A stretch of DNA of 64,000 nucleotides. Origin: an uncultured Oscillospiraceae bacterium. GTDB taxonomy: Bacteria > Bacillota > Clostridia > Oscillospirales > Acutalibacteraceae. Under the pieces are notes generated by a model. That model saw only the letters and a list, made by a program, of their open reading frames with translations, made no database searches and was not told the DNA's origin. The stretch's first letter is position 1. Every line of letters starts with the position of its first letter. Below, in pieces: positions 43,627 through 52,934 of the stretch. The stretch covers positions 1-64,000 of the forward strand of contig UQOE01000009.1 of NCBI GenBank assembly GCA_900542575.1, given 5' to 3'. A program made the translations under genes and the position numbers.

Positions 43627-45054
43627 ATGAATATTTTATTCGCTTCCAGCGAGGCCACTCCTTTCGCCGTCAGCGGCGGTCTGGCCGAGGTGGCAGGTGC
43701 ACTTCCCAAAGCGCTGACGCAGAAGGGACTCGACGTCCGCGTCATCCTGCCGCTCTACGGCTGCATCACCGATGAGCAGAGACAGGACTTCCAGTACCTC
43801 CTCAATTTCGACGTCCCCGTTGCCTGGAGAAAGCAGTATTGCGGCGTATTCCAGACGGAGTACAACGGCGTCACCTATTATCTCATTGACAACGAGTACT
43901 ATTTCAAACGCTCCGGCCTCTACGGCTACTACGACGACGCCGAGCGGTTCGCCTTCTTCTCCCGCGCCGTTCTGGAGACCATCCAGCACCTTGACGGGTG
44001 GAAGCCGGACATCATCCACTGCAACGACTGGCAGACCGCTCTTATTCCGGTCTATTACAGCTGTTTCTACCGCTATGCACCCGGCTATGAGAATATTCGG
44101 ACGGTCTTCACCATCCACAACATTCAGTACCAGGGTCTCTACGGCATGGACATCCTCAACGAAGTCGTCGGTCTGGACCCGAAAGACTACGGCATCATCG
44201 AGTACGACGGCCTTGCCAATTTCATGAAGGGTGCCATTGAGACCTGCAACAAGGTCACTACAGTCAGCCCGACCTACGCCAACGAAATTCTGGACCCGTG
44301 GTACTCCCATGGTCTGGACGGCATTCTCCACAACAACCTGTGGAAACTGGTCGGTATCTTAAACGGCATCGACGTAGACAGCTACAACCCGGCCACCGAC
44401 CCGAACATCGCCGCACATTTCTCTGCAGACAATAAGAAGGGTAAGGCCAAGTGCAAAGCCGCTCTGGAAGACCGCTTCGGCTTCGACCACAAACCGGAGG
44501 TCCCCATCATTACGATGACCTCCCGCCTCGTCGCCCATAAGGGCCTGGACCTCGTCACCGCCATCATCGACGAGCTGCTCTACAACACCGAGGTCCGCAT
44601 CATCGTCCTCGGTTCCGGCGACAGCTCCTATGAGAACTACTTCCGCGGCGTCGCAGAACGGCATCCGGACAAGTTCCGCCTGGAGCTCGGTTTCCAGCCT
44701 TCTCTCGCCCGCGTCATGTACGCCGGTGCAGACATGTTCCTCATGCCTTCCAAGAGTGAGCCCTGCGGTCTCTCCCAGATGATCGCCCTCCGTTACGGCA
44801 CGCTTCCCATTGTCCGCGAGACGGGCGGCCTGAAGGACTCCGTCAGCGACTGCGGCGACGGCAAAGGCAATGGATTCACATTTAAGACCTACAATGCCCA
44901 TGATATGCTTTGGGCCATCACCCGCGGCATTGACCTCTTCTACAACGACAAGAAGACCTGGGGCGAGGTCGTAGACCGCGCCATGCATTGCGACAACAGT
45001 TGGGGCAGATCGGCAGATCTTTATATAAAGATGTACCACGAAGCTCTTTCTTAA
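43627..45054 (+). CDS. glgA: Glycogen synthase (ADP-glucose)
   Basis: GT5 family enzyme of 475 residues. FASSEATPFAVSGGLAEVAGALPKAL contains the KxGGL-type motif (here SGGLAEV) of the ADP-glucose site. Further motifs are IIHCNDWQTALIP, TIHNIQYQGLYG, the GT-B C-domain with MTSRLVAHKGLDLV, LEL-GFQPSLARVMYAGADMFLMPSKSEPCGLSQMIALRYGTLPIVRETGGLKDSV. Full length. A TGGAGGAAATC site precedes the ATG and a strong terminator follows. Confidence 0.96.
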   Translation: MNILFASSEATPFAVSGGLAEVAGALPKALTQKGLDVRVILPLYGCITDEQRQDFQYLLNFDVPVAWRKQYCGVFQTEYNGVTYYLIDNEYYFKRSGLYGYYDDAERFAFFSRAVLETIQHLDGWKPDIIHCNDWQTALIPVYYSCFYRYAPGYENIRTVFTIHNIQYQGLYGMDILNEVVGLDPKDYGIIEYDGLANFMKGAIETCNKVTTVSPTYANEILDPWYSHGLDGILHNNLWKLVGILNGIDVDSYNPATDPNIAAHFSADNKKGKAKCKAALEDRFGFDHKPEVPIITMTSRLVAHKGLDLVTAIIDELLYNTEVRIIVLGSGDSSYENYFRGVAERHPDKFRLELGFQPSLARVMYAGADMFLMPSKSEPCGLSQMIALRYGTLPIVRETGGLKDSVSDCGDGKGNGFTFKTYNAHDMLWAITRGIDLFYNDKKTWGEVVDRAMHCDNSWGRSADLYIKMYHEALS

Positions 45055-45080
45055 TTTCACCTACAGTAACACCAAAAGAA

Positions 45081-45128
45081 GGGACTGCTGCAAAGCTGTT
45101 TTGCAGCAGTCCCTCCCTTTTCTTTTTC
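45081..45128 (+). terminator. Glycogen operon terminator
   Basis: 14-bp perfect stem GGGACTGCTGCAAA/TTTGCAGCAGTCCC, followed by CCCTTTTCTTTTTC. Confidence 0.9.
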
Positions 45129-45188
45129 AGCAGGATGCCCGGCGGCGGTTTTTTTTCCGCCGGCTCTGTGTTATACTTTCGTACACAA

Positions 45189-45797
45189 TCAGAGAAGCGA
45201 GGCCAGCTCCAGGTTCAGCCGGTCATAGAACCACTGAGCCGTAACGGAGACCGAGGACGGTACCGCCTCTTCCGGCGCAGGCGCTGTCTCCGTCTTTGTG
45301 CTCTCGTGCAGCCGGTGGCCCAGCCGGAGCAGCATGAACTGCAGCTGATCCTCCCGGACCGGGTTCTCACCCAGCCAGGAAGGCGGAATCTCTCCTTTTT
45401 TTACACCCTCCCAGAGGGCAAAGTAGTTGGCCGTCCCATAGAAGTCCAGCAAATCCTCATCCGCGTTGCCGCGGTGTTCCGGGGACACCCGGTCCCACAG
45501 CAGCAACTGTACCCGCAGGAATGTGGTCATAGAGGCCTCTTCCTCACCGGAGAAATCCTCGGCCAGCTGGTTCGGGGAAAGCTGGAGGACATCATTTGTG
45601 TGGCCCAGCAGATAATCGCAGCTGACGCCATAGTAGTCTGCGGAACGGACCACGAAATCGAGCCCGGGCTCCCGGATGCCGTTCTCGTAGTGGGACAGCA
45701 GGGCCTGGGAGACCCCCAGGGCACCGGCAGCCTCTTTCTGACTGACTTTTTTCCGCTTTCTCTGTTCCGCCAGACGGCGGGCAAATGGTGTGGACAT
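45189..45797 (-). CDS. XRE family transcriptional regulator
   Basis: 202 residues. The HTH_3 domain (about 5-60) reads FARRLAEQRKRKKVSQKEAAGALGVSQALLSHYENGIREP. The C-terminal 120 residues have no signal-binding motif I recognise and are helical. The ATG at 45797 has AGGAG at 8 bases; the GTG nine bases upstream overlaps that site. It is divergent from the histidine phosphatase gene 66 bases away and may regulate it. Confidence 0.85.
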   Translation of the reverse strand: MSTPFARRLAEQRKRKKVSQKEAAGALGVSQALLSHYENGIREPGLDFVVRSADYYGVSCDYLLGHTNDVLQLSPNQLAEDFSGEEEASMTTFLRVQLLLWDRVSPEHRGNADEDLLDFYGTANYFALWEGVKKGEIPPSWLGENPVREDQLQFMLLRLGHRLHESTKTETAPAPEEAVPSSVSVTAQWFYDRLNLELASLL

Positions 45798-45863
45798 GCC
45801 GTTCACTCCTCTCCGCTGTTTTCGCTATCATTTTACTCTTTCATCCTATCCGGAGGCAAACCA

Positions 45864-46508
45864 ATGAAGACCTATCAACTTCATATTATCCGCCATGGCC
45901 TCACCCAGGCCAATCTGGACGGCAAATACATCGGACACCGGGACGTGAATCTCTGCGCCCAGGGAATCGCCGACCTCAACAAGCTGAAACGGGACTACAT
46001 CTACCCGGATGTACCGGTTGTATTCACCAGTCCCATGAAGCGCTGCCTGCAGACCTGCGAAATTCTGTACCCGAACATTGAGCAGCCTCTGGTCATCGAG
46101 GGGCTCATCGAGTACAATTTCGGTTCCTTCGAGGGCAAGACGGCCGAGGAGCTCCAGGACAATAAGGACTTCCAGAACTGGCTCAGCGGCGGACTGGATG
46201 CAGAGCCCCCCTTCGGGGAATCCAACCGCGAGTTCGGCGAGCGGGTCGGCCAGACCTTTATCCAGATCGTCGACGCCATGATTCAGACCGGCATGCCGGA
46301 GGCCGCCATCATCACCCACGGCGGCGTCATGAACGCCATCATGTCCATGTTTGCCCTGCCGCAGGCCCCCATGACCGACTGGATGTGCGATGACGGCTTC
46401 GGCTACTCACTGCTCATCACCCCATCTCTCTGGTCCCAGGGCCACAAGGTTGAGGCCCGTGCCAAGTGCCCAATTGAGCGGAAGACCTTCAACCCGGAGG
46501 TCGACTGA
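45864..46508 (+). CDS. Histidine phosphatase family protein
   Basis: 214 residues of the phosphoglycerate-mutase-like superfamily. The phosphate-binding motif is HIIRHGLTQANLDGKYIGH with nucleophile His11. Other motifs are VVFTSPMKRCLQTCEILYP, EGLIEYNFGSFEGKTAEELQ (acid/base Glu) and AAIITHGGVMNAIMSMFALP. Typical of small-molecule phosphatases such as cobalamin-type or GpmB-like; substrate not known. CGGAGGC precedes the ATG; its stop overlaps the HAD gene start (TGATGG). Confidence 0.9.
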   Translation: MKTYQLHIIRHGLTQANLDGKYIGHRDVNLCAQGIADLNKLKRDYIYPDVPVVFTSPMKRCLQTCEILYPNIEQPLVIEGLIEYNFGSFEGKTAEELQDNKDFQNWLSGGLDAEPPFGESNREFGERVGQTFIQIVDAMIQTGMPEAAIITHGGVMNAIMSMFALPQAPMTDWMCDDGFGYSLLITPSLWSQGHKVEARAKCPIERKTFNPEVD

Positions 46509-47158
46509 TGGCAATTCAGGGTGCAATTTTTGACATGGACGGCACGCTGCTGGACTCCATGCACCTCTGGCGCGGATGGGATGTCCGATACCTGCAAACC
46601 CTCGGCATTACGCCGACACCGGAGCAGTCGGAGAAAATGACGGGCATGATGCTGGAGGAGCTGGGCGAGTACATCCCGAAAACCTTCCACCTGGATCTGA
46701 CGCCGAAAGAGGTCATCGACGGTGTCAACCGAATGCAGGAGCCGGGCTATTTCCACGAGGTCACGGTCAAGCCGACCGTCCGGGCGACCCTGGAGAAACT
46801 CCGCCGCCGCGGCGTCCCGATGGTCCTCGCCACCGCCACCGAACGCTACCTGACCGAGGGCGCGCTCGATCGGCTGGATCTCGCCAAATACTTCCTGAAA
46901 ATCTTCACCTGCCACGAGATGCACAAGAGCAAGTACGAACCCGACATTTTCCTCGCAGCGGGCGCTTTCCTCGGCACGCCGAAAGAATCCACCTGGGTAT
47001 TTGAAGACACCTGGTATTCCATTCAGGGCGCCCTGAAAGCCGGATACCCCGTGGTCGCCGTGGAGGACAGGTGGTCCGCCCACAACCGCGACAAAATCCG
47101 GGCCCATGCCAACCGCTACGTCGTCCATCTCGGCGATCTGGATCTCGATACGCTGTAA
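46508..47158 (+). CDS. HAD superfamily hydrolase
   Basis: 216 residues. Motif I is FDMDGTLLDSMHLW (Asp9 nucleophile, Asp11), motif II VLATATERYLTEGAL, motif III KSKYEPDIFL, and motif IV VFEDTWYSIQGALKAGYPVVAVED. A helical cap C1 lies at about 20-85, as in phosphoglycolate phosphatase and beta-phosphoglucomutase relatives. Coupled to the histidine phosphatase, so the two probably dephosphorylate related sugars. Confidence 0.9.
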   Translation: MAIQGAIFDMDGTLLDSMHLWRGWDVRYLQTLGITPTPEQSEKMTGMMLEELGEYIPKTFHLDLTPKEVIDGVNRMQEPGYFHEVTVKPTVRATLEKLRRRGVPMVLATATERYLTEGALDRLDLAKYFLKIFTCHEMHKSKYEPDIFLAAGAFLGTPKESTWVFEDTWYSIQGALKAGYPVVAVEDRWSAHNRDKIRAHANRYVVHLGDLDLDTL

Positions 47159-47168
47159 AATATTACAC

Positions 47169-47203
47169 GCCGCTGCAGAATGGCTCTCTGCAGCGGCTTT
47201 TCT
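47169..47203 (+). terminator. Terminator of the phosphatase pair
   Basis: Stem GCCGCTGCAGA/TCTGCAGCGGC followed by TTTTCTG. Confidence 0.85.
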
Positions 47204-47330
47204 GTTCGGAATCGCCCTGCGCCCAGAGACGACCATTTCTACAGTTCCAGGAAGTGTTATTCCAAATTGCCTGGTATGATTAAAAGCAGATCGACGCAGA
47301 GGCAGAGTCCGCTCAGATTTTCAGGCCGTT

Positions 47331-47489
47331 TTGGACGGAATCCTGGCCTCAGTACTTTCCGTCCACCGCAGACCGGATTCTTGGACTGAACTTCCCCAGC
47401 GGCATATTCCGTCCAAGGACTTGATACAAAACGTTTCTGAAATACTCAAAATAGATTTTATTCTTCTATTTACCAGCTGGTTCCGTCCA
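47331..47489. repeat. Dispersed intergenic repeat, copy B
   Basis: Copy of the element at 15840-16095: TTGGACGGAAT, ACTTTCCGTCCA, TTGGAC, ACTTCCC, CAGCG, TATTCCGTCCA, CTTGATACAAAACG, TACTCAAAATAG, TTTATTCTTC, closing with TTCCGTCCA. The stretch between the HAD gene and the membrane protein gene (about 400 bases) has otherwise nothing recognisable. Confidence 0.6.
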
Positions 47490-47507
47490 ACAACCCCAGT
47501 GCAAATA

Positions 47508-47540
47508 TAAAAAGCGGCCAGCCCTCAAAGGCAGGCCGCT
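47508..47540 (-). terminator. Terminator of the membrane/TPR pair
   Basis: Minus-strand AGCGGCC/GGCCGCT stem followed by TTTTTATA. Confidence 0.75.
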
Positions 47541-47554
47541 GCTCTCTGCTTCCG

Positions 47555-48091
47555 TTATGCAGGGAAAAACAGTGCGACAAAGTACGGAAACAGGCCACAG
47601 AAGAGAATGCCGGTCAGAATGGTCAGGCCGTATTTCTCGACATAGGCAAAGCCATACATGATTGCAGCTGGAATGGCCAGGAAGATTTTCGAGACCATCT
47701 TTGCACTGCTTTCCCTGCCATAGAGGTTGTCCCACATATTCAGGACATCGTCCTCCAGCGGGTTGCAGTTCGTCAGGAACGAGACGCCGACGTAGAACAG
47801 GATGAGCGAGAGGACGTCGAATTTTCCGAGGTAGAAAAAGTTGACTGCCGCCGGGAAAGAGACTGCCAGTCCCAGCAGAAGCATGATGATATGCGGGAAC
47901 CAGCAAATGCAGAAGCTGCCGGCCTTTCCGGCGAGCTCATGGTCTACGTGTCCGCAGAGCTCATTGTTCTGCATGTACTCACTGTCGTTGATCGGCACTT
48001 TGTAAATGCGGCAGAACATCTGCTCCAGGAACCCTTTCAGCAGTGTACCGGGGAACGTGATGTATTTGATGATTTTATAGAACTGATTCAT
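47555..48091 (-). CDS. Polytopic membrane protein, unknown function
   Basis: 178 residues with about three transmembrane helices (around 67-90, 94-113 and 138-175). The N-terminus has YITFPGTLLKGFLEQMFCRIYKVPI and CGHVDHELAG before the first helix; the overall pattern recalls small membrane proteins related to zinc-metalloprotease scaffolds, but the HExxH motif is absent. It overlaps the 3' end of the upstream TPR-like gene by four bases, so the two are translationally coupled and may form a complex. Confidence 0.7.
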   Translation of the reverse strand: MNQFYKIIKYITFPGTLLKGFLEQMFCRIYKVPINDSEYMQNNELCGHVDHELAGKAGSFCICWFPHIIMLLLGLAVSFPAAVNFFYLGKFDVLSLILFYVGVSFLTNCNPLEDDVLNMWDNLYGRESSAKMVSKIFLAIPAAIMYGFAYVEKYGLTILTGILFCGLFPYFVALFFPA

Positions 48092-49563
48092 GACAGAACC
48101 CCCTTCCCGGTCATAAATACCGATTTCACAGTCTTTTTGCCCGAGAGAATCTGGGTGACGCTGCTGTAGACCTCTTCATTGTTGTTTTTGAGGAGCGCGG
48201 TAACCTCTTTATAGATGTTCTGCTCTTTCTGATAAGTCTTCTTGTCGCCGGATTTCTTCGCAGCCTGAGCGCGGAGACCGGCCGTCAGCGCGTACAGATT
48301 AATGTTTTCTGCCGTACTCTGATAGCTTACAGCCGACAGAGCGTATTCTTCCGCAGCGGCATAGTTCCCCTTCAGGAGCTGATAGACCGCCATCTGATAG
48401 TTGATGGGGCCGGAGGTGTTGTCAACACTGAGGCCGTTGGTGAGCGTCTCTTCGGCATCCGCCATCTTGTTCTGCATTCTCTGTGCATACGCCTTGTAGG
48501 CATAGCTGTAAGAATCTTCTTTGTTGAAGCGAAGAATTTTGTCGGAGTAGGAAATGGCGTCATCCCAATTGCATCGATTCAGACTGTACTCGGCATAGAG
48601 CGGAAGGTACAGGTTCTTATACTGGCGGCCCTCTTTCCGGATGGCGTCAATATACCCCTTCTGCACGGACGGCTTCTGTCCGGAGGCCGTGGAAATCCAC
48701 CACCGGAAGAAATTGGTGTAGGCGACATTGCTGTCCTTGCCTTCGACCGACTTGTTGAATGCTGTCAGCGTCTTCTGATAAAAGTCTTTCGCGCTCTTTG
48801 CACTGGAAGCAGAACTCTGCATAGCGGTCTGCAACGCAGTAGCTGCGGCGTTGTACTCGTTGTACTGTTCCTGGGCCTTCTTCGCATAATGGTTGGAGGG
48901 GCTCTTCAGTTCCTTGGGCGTATAGTGCGTCGCGATGAACGAGTTCAACTGCTCCATTTCCGTGACGCCGAGTTTTCGGTAAAGCTTTACCTGGTTTTTC
49001 CGGTATTTGCTGCCATAGGTCAGCCGCCCGCCGCTCTGGTCAATCAGATTATTGATGGTCTGATAGCGGGACAGCGCCGTGACCGGCCGGTTTTCCATAG
49101 CACACTTCTGGGCCGAGGCCGTACCGGAGAACAGGCTCCACCCCTGAACGGTAAACAGAACGGCAAAAGCCAGGAAAAACAGGGCGATGATGGGGATGAG
49201 GAAACTCCACCAGGTGAATTTTCCCGGGTTCTCCGCGGCCGCCGCATCAGCTGAAACGGCTTCTGCAGCAGGTTCTGCAATGGTTTTTTCTGCGGGTTCT
49301 GCAGCTTTGGAATCTTTTTTCTTCATTGCTGCCTCCTTTACGATTTCATTCCAGCTTTTCTCCGGCTGTTCCGCGCGCAGCCGGTCAATTTCCGTCTGGA
49401 ACATGTCTCGAATGTCGGAGAGCTCCTGGTCCAGCTCCTCTTCGGAGGGAGGGAGGAACGGGTCTCTCTGCGGGGTCTCGGGTTCAGCCGTCCCGCGCTT
49501 TGCGGCGGCACGGGCAGCGCGCCGGGCGGCATGCCGTTCCGACCATAATTTGTGTTTTGGCAT
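48088..49563 (-). CDS. TPR-like membrane-anchored protein
   Basis: 491 residues. The N-terminal 115 are cytoplasmic, Ala/Arg/Glu-rich and partly helical. A transmembrane helix lies at about 118-142 (WSFLIPIIALFFLAFAVLFTVQGW). The extracellular part (about 150-480) consists of tandem helical pairs with Tyr/Ala/Asn positions, e.g. NWDDAISYSDKILRFNKEDSYSYAYKAYAQRM and KGNYAAAEEYALSAVSYQS, as in TPR proteins. Presumed to scaffold or assemble other surface proteins. The start follows a GGAGAGGAG site. Confidence 0.75.
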   Translation of the reverse strand: MPKHKLWSERHAARRAARAAAKRGTAEPETPQRDPFLPPSEEELDQELSDIRDMFQTEIDRLRAEQPEKSWNEIVKEAAMKKKDSKAAEPAEKTIAEPAAEAVSADAAAAENPGKFTWWSFLIPIIALFFLAFAVLFTVQGWSLFSGTASAQKCAMENRPVTALSRYQTINNLIDQSGGRLTYGSKYRKNQVKLYRKLGVTEMEQLNSFIATHYTPKELKSPSNHYAKKAQEQYNEYNAAATALQTAMQSSASSAKSAKDFYQKTLTAFNKSVEGKDSNVAYTNFFRWWISTASGQKPSVQKGYIDAIRKEGRQYKNLYLPLYAEYSLNRCNWDDAISYSDKILRFNKEDSYSYAYKAYAQRMQNKMADAEETLTNGLSVDNTSGPINYQMAVYQLLKGNYAAAEEYALSAVSYQSTAENINLYALTAGLRAQAAKKSGDKKTYQKEQNIYKEVTALLKNNNEEVYSSVTQILSGKKTVKSVFMTGKGVLS

Positions 49564-49752
49564 TGGACCGACTCCTCTCCGCTGACATCAAGCTTTTTTC
49601 ATTTTAACATATCACAGTATATTTTGAGGCAGAAACTAACTTTTCTGCAGAATTTCTTGCATTGTTCTGCGCGCGGTGATAAAATTCGGTCTTGAATACG
49701 CAAAAAGAAATGAAGCAGTATTATAAATGTAATATCTGGAAGGTGTAAAGTC

Positions 49753-51579
49753 TTGAAAACAAGAGAAGATATTCGCAACGTTGCAATGATTGCCCACGTT
49801 GACCACGGGAAAACGACTCTGGTAGACGCCCTCCTGAAGCAGAGCGGTACCTTCCGCAGCAACGAGCAGGTAGAAGAACGCGTCATGGACTCCAACGACC
49901 TGGAGCGTGAGCGCGGCATTACGATTCTTTCCAAAAACACTTCGGTACACTACGGTAACACCAAAATCAACATTATCGACACCCCCGGCCACGCCGATTT
50001 CGGCGGCGAGGTTGAGCGCATCATGCTCATGGTCGACGGTGTTCTGCTACTGGTAGATGCTTTTGAGGGTTGCATGCCGCAGACCCGTTTCGTCCTGAAA
50101 AAAGCACTCGCCCAACGCAAAAAGGTCGTTGTCGTCATCAATAAAATCGACCGGCCCGGCGCACGCCCGGCTGAGGTCGTCGACGAGGTCATCGACCTGT
50201 TTATCGAGCTCGGCGCAGACGAGGACCAGATCGAGTTCCCCGTCGTCTTCGCCTCTGCGAAGGACGGCTACGCCTCCTATGACAGCAATGCCCGTTCCGG
50301 CGACATGCGTCCCATCTTTGAATCCATTATCAAGGAGATCCCGGCGCCCAAGGGCGACGTCGACGCCCCTCTTCAGGTTCTGTTCTCCTCGCTGGACTAC
50401 GATGACTATGTAGGCCGCATGGGCATCGGCCGAATTGAGCGCGGCACCATCCGCCAGAACGAGCCCATGATTCTCTGCCGCCGCGACGGCAGCCAGGAGA
50501 AAGTCAAAGTCTCCAAGCTGTATGTCTTCGAGGGCCTGCAGAAGAAGGAGGTCAAAGAGGCCTCCGCGGGTGAAATTATCTGCGTCGCCGGCATCTCAGA
50601 CATCAACATCGGCGAGACCGCATGCGACATCAACCATCCGGAGCCGCTCCAGTTCATCCATATCGATGAACCGACCCTCTCCATGAACTTCATCGTCAAT
50701 GACAGCCCCTTCGCCGGCCGCGAGGGCAAATACGTTACCTCCCGCAACATCCGCGACCGCCTGTTCAAAGAGGTCGAGACCAACGTCTCCATGCGCGTAG
50801 AGGAGACCGAGTCCACCGACACCTTCAAAGTCTCCGGACGCGGCGAGCTGCACCTCTCCATTCTGATCGAGACCATGCGCCGCGAAGGATATGAATTCGC
50901 CGTCTCCCGCCCGAAGGTCATTTTCAAGACCGACGAAAACGGCAAGCGCCTGGAGCCCATGGAGGATCTCTCCGTCGAGGTCCCCGAGGAATATGTCGGC
51001 ACCGTCATTGAAAAACTCGGCTCCCGCAAGGGTGAGCTGACCGACATGGTCGCCAACCCGGGCGCCGCCACCCATCTGGAATTCCACATCCCGTCCCGCG
51101 GCCTCATCGGCTATCGGAGCGAGTTTATGACCGATACCAACGGCAACGGCATCATGAACCAAATCTTTGCTGGCTATGAGCCCTATAAAGGTGAAATTGA
51201 GACCCGTGAACGCGGTTCCCTCGTCTCCTATGAGCAGGGCGTCACTTCCGCCTATGGCCTGTTCAATGTTCAGGACCGCGGCACCATGTTTGTCGGCCCC
51301 GGCGTAGAGGTCTATGAGGGTATGATCGTCGGAGAATCCACACGGAGCGACGACATTGTCGTCAACGTCTGCAAGACCAAACACCTGACCAACACCCGTG
51401 CTTCCGGATCCGATGACGCGCTGCGCCTGGTTCCGCCGACCCACCTCAGTCTGGAACAGTGCATGGAATTCATCGCCGACGATGAGCTCCTGGAGATCAC
51501 CCCGGAATCGCTTCGTCTGCGCAAGACGATCCTCTCCAAGGAAACCCGCATGAAAACGGCGGCCAAGAAGAAAAAATAA
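49753..51579 (+). CDS. typA: Ribosome-associated GTPase TypA/BipA
   Basis: Translational GTPase involved in ribosome assembly and stress. 608 residues from a TTG start with GGAAGGTG at 7 bases. G1 [16 protein letters not shown] (12-27), G2 RERGITI, G3 [13 protein letters not shown]4 NKIDRPGA, then domain II, and C-terminal domains ending in the conserved RTRETRMK-like [38 protein letters not shown] is a TypA-specific block. Single gene, terminator downstream. Confidence 0.96.
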   Translation: MKTREDIRNVAMIAHVDHGKTTLVDALLKQSGTFRSNEQVEERVMDSNDLERERGITILSKNTSVHYGNTKINIIDTPGHADFGGEVERIMLMVDGVLLLVDAFEGCMPQTRFVLKKALAQRKKVVVVINKIDRPGARPAEVVDEVIDLFIELGADEDQIEFPVVFASAKDGYASYDSNARSGDMRPIFESIIKEIPAPKGDVDAPLQVLFSSLDYDDYVGRMGIGRIERGTIRQNEPMILCRRDGSQEKVKVSKLYVFEGLQKKEVKEASAGEIICVAGISDINIGETACDINHPEPLQFIHIDEPTLSMNFIVNDSPFAGREGKYVTSRNIRDRLFKEVETNVSMRVEETESTDTFKVSGRGELHLSILIETMRREGYEFAVSRPKVIFKTDENGKRLEPMEDLSVEVPEEYVGTVIEKLGSRKGELTDMVANPGAATHLEFHIPSRGLIGYRSEFMTDTNGNGIMNQIFAGYEPYKGEIETRERGSLVSYEQGVTSAYGLFNVQDRGTMFVGPGVEVYEGMIVGESTRSDDIVVNVCKTKHLTNTRASGSDDALRLVPPTHLSLEQCMEFIADDELLEITPESLRLRKTILSKETRMKTAAKKKK

Positions 51580-51590
51580 TCCGCTGCAAT

Positions 51591-51632
51591 AAAAAAGATG
51601 TGCCGCAGGCCTGCGACACATCTTTTTTTATT
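51591..51632 (+). terminator. Bidirectional terminator after typA
   Basis: AAAAAAGATGTG/CACATCTTTTTTT stem with a GC-rich inner loop; serves the convergent PepSY gene as well. Confidence 0.88.
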
Positions 51633-51639
51633 GGAATCG

Positions 51640-52047
51640 TTACGAGACCACTTCGCCGGTCAGGGCATTGACCTGGACCTCTTCTACGTTTCCGTGGCTG
51701 TCGACGCCCTCCAGGGAATAGTAGAGCGTCCCGTCCTTTCCCCGCTTCATGCCCTCCAGATTGAAATCATAGTCCGGATATTTTTTCTGCGCGGATGAGA
51801 GGGCGCGGTCGCCGCTGACTTTCACGTCACGGTTATTTGCGTCAACCGTGGAAGCCGTTGTCGTCACCGTCTCCTCAGAGGCATTCTCCTGCGTCTGGCC
51901 GGAATACGAAGTCATGGAAAGCCTGGGTGCATTTCTGCGCGCCTGCATGCGCGGAATGAAAACAGCCAGAAGAATGGCAATAACTGCTGCGATTGCGATG
52001 ACAATCCAGAGCACTTTCTTTCCGCCGCTGTTTTTCTGATATGCCAT
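51640..52047 (-). CDS. Membrane-anchored PepSY-domain protein
   Basis: 135 residues from ATG 52047 (AGGAG at 9 bases). One N-terminal transmembrane helix (about 11-31) is followed by an extracellular Thr/Ser-rich part and a single PepSY-like domain (about 75-135): ALSSAQKKYPDYDFNLEGMKRGKDGTLYYSLEGVD-type opening and VEEVQVNALTGEVVS ending, which is the hallmark of the domain. Probably a protease inhibitor or surface accessory. Confidence 0.85.
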   Translation of the reverse strand: MAYQKNSGGKKVLWIVIAIAAVIAILLAVFIPRMQARRNAPRLSMTSYSGQTQENASEETVTTTASTVDANNRDVKVSGDRALSSAQKKYPDYDFNLEGMKRGKDGTLYYSLEGVDSHGNVEEVQVNALTGEVVS

Positions 52048-52230
52048 ATAGTAACACTCCTTTTCTGCATGATATCTTCCTGCCCGCCCATCGTACACGG
52101 ACTGACCGAAAAAAGCAAGACGCCCGTTCTTTCTCTTTGCGTTTGTCTATTTTTATCTTCCGCCCGTCTTTATTCGTTCAACATATGTATCATATTTTGG
52201 TCATTTATTCATAATTTTTGTAAAAATACT

Positions 52231-52258
52231 TTTCGATTGTCTGTGTGTTTTGTATAAT
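52231..52258 (+). promoter_or_regulatory. Promoter of the TetR-lipase pair
   Basis: TTTCGA, 16 bases, TATAAT, 64 bases before the TetR-family start. Confidence 0.45.
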
Positions 52259-52282
52259 AATAATGTTAACAAAAATACAAAA

Positions 52283-52300
52283 CTGTCTAATGTCGGACAG
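52283..52300 (+). promoter_or_regulatory. Candidate TetR operator
   Basis: CTGTC-8 bases-GACAG dyad between the -10 box and the ribosome binding site, in the position expected of an autoregulatory operator. Confidence 0.4.
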
Positions 52301-52321
52301 GTGAAGGAAAGGGGATATCCC

Positions 52322-52906
52322 ATGGCATCCAACAAAGAGGACCTGCGCGTCTCCCGTACGAAACAGCAGCTGAAGGATGCGCTTCTCTCCATCCTCCGGA
52401 TCAAGCCCATCGGCCGCATTACCGTTACCGAGCTCTGTCGGAAAGTCGGTCTAAACCGCAACACTTTCTACAGCCATTACCGTTCCCCCGTCGAACTGCT
52501 TGACGAAATTGAGACTACGTTTTTCCGCAGCCTCGGTGAGCCCATCGAAGGGCTGATCAAAAGCGGAAGCAGCTATGAATCGGTTATCCGCCATCTGACC
52601 CAAATGCTCTATCAGGAACCGGACCTCGCAAAACTCCTTTTCTTCGATTCCACCACGCCGCTCCACAAGAAATTTTCCCAGATGTGCTACCAGGTCGTCG
52701 TTCAGCATTGGTCTGACAGAGAAAGCGGAAAAAGGGAGAGCCTGCCGGGCCTTTATACCTACCTCTACGGCGGCACCCGTGAAATGCTCCACCAGTGGAT
52801 CGACGGCGGCTTCCGCGAGACACCGGAGGAAATTACGAAGGAGATCGTATTTTTCAACTCCACGCTGTTGACGGAATCGTTTCTGAACAGCCGTTACAGC
52901 AAATAA
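52322..52906 (+). CDS. TetR/AcrR family regulator
   Basis: 194 residues from ATG 52322 (AAGGGG at 7 bases). The HTH domain (about 8-58) reads SRTKQQLKDALLSILRIKPIGRITVTELCRKVGLNRNTFYSHY. The C-terminal ligand domain contains LTQMLYQEPDLAKLLFFDS and LHQWIDGGFRETPEEITKE, of the TetR_C type seen in dihydroxyacetone kinase-like regulators. It precedes the second lipase by 28 bases and the two are probably one transcript, so a lipase-related ligand is likely but unproven. Confidence 0.88.
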   Translation: MASNKEDLRVSRTKQQLKDALLSILRIKPIGRITVTELCRKVGLNRNTFYSHYRSPVELLDEIETTFFRSLGEPIEGLIKSGSSYESVIRHLTQMLYQEPDLAKLLFFDSTTPLHKKFSQMCYQVVVQHWSDRESGKRESLPGLYTYLYGGTREMLHQWIDGGFRETPEEITKEIVFFNSTLLTESFLNSRYSK

Positions 52907-52934
52907 TATATTGGGAGATATAGGAGGTAAGTTC

